Below, in pieces: positions 14,481-16,159 of a stretch of DNA of 16,159 nt. The translations under genes were made by a program, and so were the position numbers. The DNA comes from CAYNYM01 sp964644375 (GTDB lineage: Bacteria; Desulfobacterota; DSM-4660; Desulfatiglandales; HGW-15). The DNA is taken from contig CAZXWJ010000084.1 in assembly GCA_964644375.1 (NCBI GenBank), positions 1 through 16,159 on the forward strand, given 5' to 3'. The notes below the pieces were generated by a model. It made no database searches. It worked only from the letters and a program-made list of their open reading frames with translations, and was not told the origin of the DNA. Every line of letters starts with the position of its first letter. Position 1 is the stretch's first letter.

Positions 14481-15083
14481 ATGAAGATTGATTTTCAAAA
14501 GGAGACAGATGTTCCCCTTGGGCCCGGCCTGGGCAGTATACCTGCCGGCATACTTGAGGGATTAGTCTCTTTCCATGGACACCTTGCAACGGGCGCGTTC
14601 GTCGGCATTCAGATGTCAGCCCTGGGAAGACGTCTCATGGGCCTGAAAGACGGTGAAAGGATACACGTGGTATGTGAAACGATTAATTGTCTTCCTGATC
14701 CTTTCCAGTATCTTGCTGGATGTACTATTGGCAATAAAGGTCTAATCATAAAGGATACCGGTAAAATGGCGGTTACCATAACAAAACATACTCCCCCCGG
14801 CGAGGAAGCCCCCGGTATAAGAATCGTCCTGGACCCCGATAAGACAAAAAAATATTCTAAACTGCATGCATGGTATATGAAAACAGAAAAAATGGGGCAC
14901 GAAGAACCCATAGAGATATTGATTGAAGCAGGTGAAAACGTATACTCATATGAATACGTCAGCGTTCCGGTCCAGGAGCGAAAAGAAAAGATTATTGCCA
15001 TCTGTAAAGATTGCGGCGAATCATTCATTCGGGGTAAAGTGAACGGTGATTACTGCCAGGACTGCTTTAAAGAAAAAGAATAG
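14481..15083 (+). CDS. FmdE-like protein with C-terminal zinc ribbon
   Basis: 200 residues of the FmdE family (formylmethanofuran dehydrogenase subunit E-like), found in methanogens and in many anaerobic bacteria near Mo/W enzymes. The N-terminal motif is FHGHLATG (31-38; the family usually has FHGHxxPG, so P is T here). The second motif is ETINCLPDPFQYLAGCTIGN, with C70 and C81, continuing KGLIIKDTGK. A C-terminal zinc ribbon C175-x2-C178 ... C192-x2-C195 is complete. In the family these residues bind metal, and roles in Mo/W-enzyme maturation or metal handling have been suggested but not settled. AGAGG precedes the ATG. The gene follows the Mo/W enzyme by 244 bases containing two hairpins, so it may have its own promoter. 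Cotranscription is possible but unproven. Confidence 0.9.
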   Translation: MKIDFQKETDVPLGPGLGSIPAGILEGLVSFHGHLATGAFVGIQMSALGRRLMGLKDGERIHVVCETINCLPDPFQYLAGCTIGNKGLIIKDTGKMAVTITKHTPPGEEAPGIRIVLDPDKTKKYSKLHAWYMKTEKMGHEEPIEILIEAGENVYSYEYVSVPVQERKEKIIAICKDCGESFIRGKVNGDYCQDCFKEKE

Positions 15084-15111
15084 ATTTCAATAGCCGGAAT
15101 CAGGGTCGTTT

Positions 15112-15150
15112 AACCTCATGATTAACAACGTTCATTGAGAAGGTTTTTTT
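15112..15150 (+). terminator. Rho-independent terminator after fmdE-like gene
   Basis: AACCT (15112-15116) pairs with AGGTT (15141-15145), CATGA pairs with TCAT-G across a bulge, and the T run 15144-15150 (seven T) follows. It lies 29 bases after the stop codon and separates the convergent hemerythrin gene. Confidence 0.6.
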
Positions 15151-15154
15151 ATCG

Positions 15155-15697
15155 CTACGCCCTTTTATTTTCAAAGATTTCGACAATCGTCCGGTACTTT
15201 TCGTGGATGAGTTCCCGATCGAATTCATACCCTTCAGTCAACATGGCGGCCTTTTCCTCTTGGGTGAAATATCCCATCACGGGATTAAAGAAAAGGCGGT
15301 CTTCTTTTTTAATGTGTTTGGGATAGAAATCGACCAGGGACTCGAGACTCTCGAGTATCATGCCTAGGGCCAATTGATCGCCCCGGCGGTACCCGGCATT
15401 GGCCTCTGAGAGACGCCCGTTGATTTGTCGTCCTCTTTTGTGTTCCTCGATCAACTCATCCATGATTTTTTTATGCTTAACATCCAGGTTTTTCTTGCGC
15501 AGTTCACGAAAGAGAATACCCTCTTCCTTTCCATGGTGACAGAGGTCGGCGTAGGTTCGGATGAAATCGACCACCCGGTCTATGAAGGTGGCATCCGCGC
15601 TTCCCTCGGTTTTCATCCTTTTCACTTCTCTCTCTATGACCTTGATCATCCGCTCGATGAGCCGGTGTTCAATCATGAGAGGGCCTATGGGCAGCAT
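15155..15697 (-). CDS. Hemerythrin HHE-domain protein
   Basis: 180-residue helical protein with a di-iron hemerythrin-like site. Candidate ligands are H11 (IEHRLI), H54/H55 with E58/E59 (CHHGKEEGILF), H86 (EEHKRGR), and H128 with E132 (YPKHIKKEDRLFF), spaced as in the four-helix bundle. Cytoplasmic HHE proteins of anaerobes bind O2 or NO and are thought to protect oxygen-sensitive enzymes; the exact role here is inference. The start is preceded by GAAAGGAGA about 8 bases upstream. It is convergent with the fmdE-like gene and divergent from the membrane-protein gene at 15805. It is longer than bacteriohemerythrins (about 135 residues) because of a C-terminal helix. Confidence 0.9.
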   Translation of the reverse strand: MLPIGPLMIEHRLIERMIKVIEREVKRMKTEGSADATFIDRVVDFIRTYADLCHHGKEEGILFRELRKKNLDVKHKKIMDELIEEHKRGRQINGRLSEANAGYRRGDQLALGMILESLESLVDFYPKHIKKEDRLFFNPVMGYFTQEEKAAMLTEGYEFDRELIHEKYRTIVEIFENKRA

Positions 15698-15804
15698 GGC
15701 ATCTTTCTCCTTTCATATTGATGGGTTTCATTTTATGATTCAAACCTTTGGTCAAAAAAATGTTTTTATTGAGTTAAATAGGTCGACGTATGCGAGGGTG
15801 AAAC
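15698..15804. promoter_or_regulatory. Divergent intergenic region
   Basis: This 107-base AT-rich gap separates the start of the hemerythrin gene (minus) from the membrane-protein gene (plus) and must hold both promoters unless they are transcribed from further away. TTGGTC and TTAAAT-like boxes are visible toward the plus gene but spacing is poor; no operator is evident. Confidence 0.4.
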
Positions 15805-16159
15805 ATGAAAAAAATGGGTTCAAAAGGGTTGCGGTGGCTCAAAGGATTTCATTTAATTGCCGTCTCCTGCTGGATAGGAGGCGCGGTGGCGCTGTTGCTG
15901 CTCTATTTTTTAAAAGGGCCGGCCGGCGACGGGGGGGTTCTTTTCGGGATCAACCAGAGTATTCATCATGTGGACATGATGGTTATTGTTATCCCCGGAG
16001 CCTTCGGGTGCCTGCTCACCGGGCTCATCTACGCGGTCTTTACCAACTGGGGTTTCTTTAAGCACAATTGGATGGTTTTCAAATGGATCGTGACGGTGGT
16101 CGCAATTCTGTTCGGCACCTTTTGGCTTGGCCCATGGGAGACCCGGATGATGGAGATCT
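15805..16159 (+). CDS. Small integral membrane protein, DUF2269-like, 3' truncated by window
   Basis: The frame from ATG 15805 stays open to the window end (118 residues). It begins MKKMGSKGLRWLKGFHLIAV and continues SCWIGGAVALLLLY, a first membrane helix with the LKxxHLxxxxxWIGG pattern of DUF2269/CopD-like small membrane proteins. Further hydrophobic segments are MVIVIPGAFGCLLTGLIYAV and WIVTVVAILFGTFWLG, and H54, H55 and several tryptophans lie near the membrane faces. The family has no firm function. GAGGGTG about 6 bases upstream can serve as Shine-Dalgarno. A longer frame on the same strand ending at 16061 is a shadow. Confidence 0.65.
   Translation, partial: MKKMGSKGLRWLKGFHLIAVSCWIGGAVALLLLYFLKGPAGDGGVLFGINQSIHHVDMMVIVIPGAFGCLLTGLIYAVFTNWGFFKHNWMVFKWIVTVVAILFGTFWLGPWETRMMEI

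Noticed and set aside
15561..16061. 166-codon plus-strand frame across the hemerythrin start and membrane-protein gene
   Set aside because: It is antisense to hemerythrin and out of frame with the membrane protein that shows proper helices; the composition is shadow-like.

Overview
This 16.2 kb window most likely comes from an anaerobic Desulfobacterota (deltaproteobacterial) bacterium, of the sulfate-reducing or syntrophic kind. The clues are inferential: the tail of an N-type (alternate F-type) ATPase operon, a high-affinity branched-chain amino-acid-type ABC transporter, a chemoreceptor ending in a CheR-type pentapeptide, a cytoplasmic molybdo/tungsto-bis-pterin enzyme beside an FmdE-like protein, and a hemerythrin. 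No rRNA, tRNA or CRISPR array was seen.

Layout. 1-1432: 3' end of the ATPase alpha gene, overlapping a complete gamma gene in another frame; gamma is the last gene, which matches N-ATPase order rather than housekeeping atp order. 1433-1879: non-coding, with a dispersed-type repeat and a cluster of strong hairpins. 1880-2290: YajD-type HNH protein. 2554-7027: tightly packed livK-livH-livM-livG-livF operon on the + strand; livM is broken by one frameshift near 5036. 7187-7414: small TusA/SirA-like protein without the catalytic cysteine. 7415-9013: about 1.6 kb without an intact gene, holding an IS91-type transposase fragment and unassigned, partly AT-rich sequence.

9014-11638: a chemotaxis unit. 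A near-consensus sigma-28 (FliA) promoter precedes a secreted single-Cache-domain protein, followed by a transmembrane methyl-accepting chemotaxis protein. A 20-bp perfect hairpin closes the unit. 11700-12184: non-coding, with an IS5-type transposase fragment (minus strand) and a repeat-rich leader. 12185-15083: a 683-residue molybdopterin oxidoreductase-fold enzyme with one [4Fe-4S] site and a Cys metal ligand, then an FmdE-like protein with a C-terminal zinc ribbon. 15155-15697 (minus): hemerythrin-domain protein. 15805 to the end (+): start of a small membrane protein.

The most interesting points are two. The sCache protein plus MCP pair, placed behind a sigma-28 promoter, suggests a receptor whose sensing module is a separate periplasmic polypeptide. 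The stand-alone Mo/W enzyme with FmdE lacks the diagnostic catalytic residues of both acetylene hydratase and formate dehydrogenase, so its reaction is unknown. Both regions of transposase debris flank the chemotaxis unit, so that unit may have been moved or repeatedly targeted.
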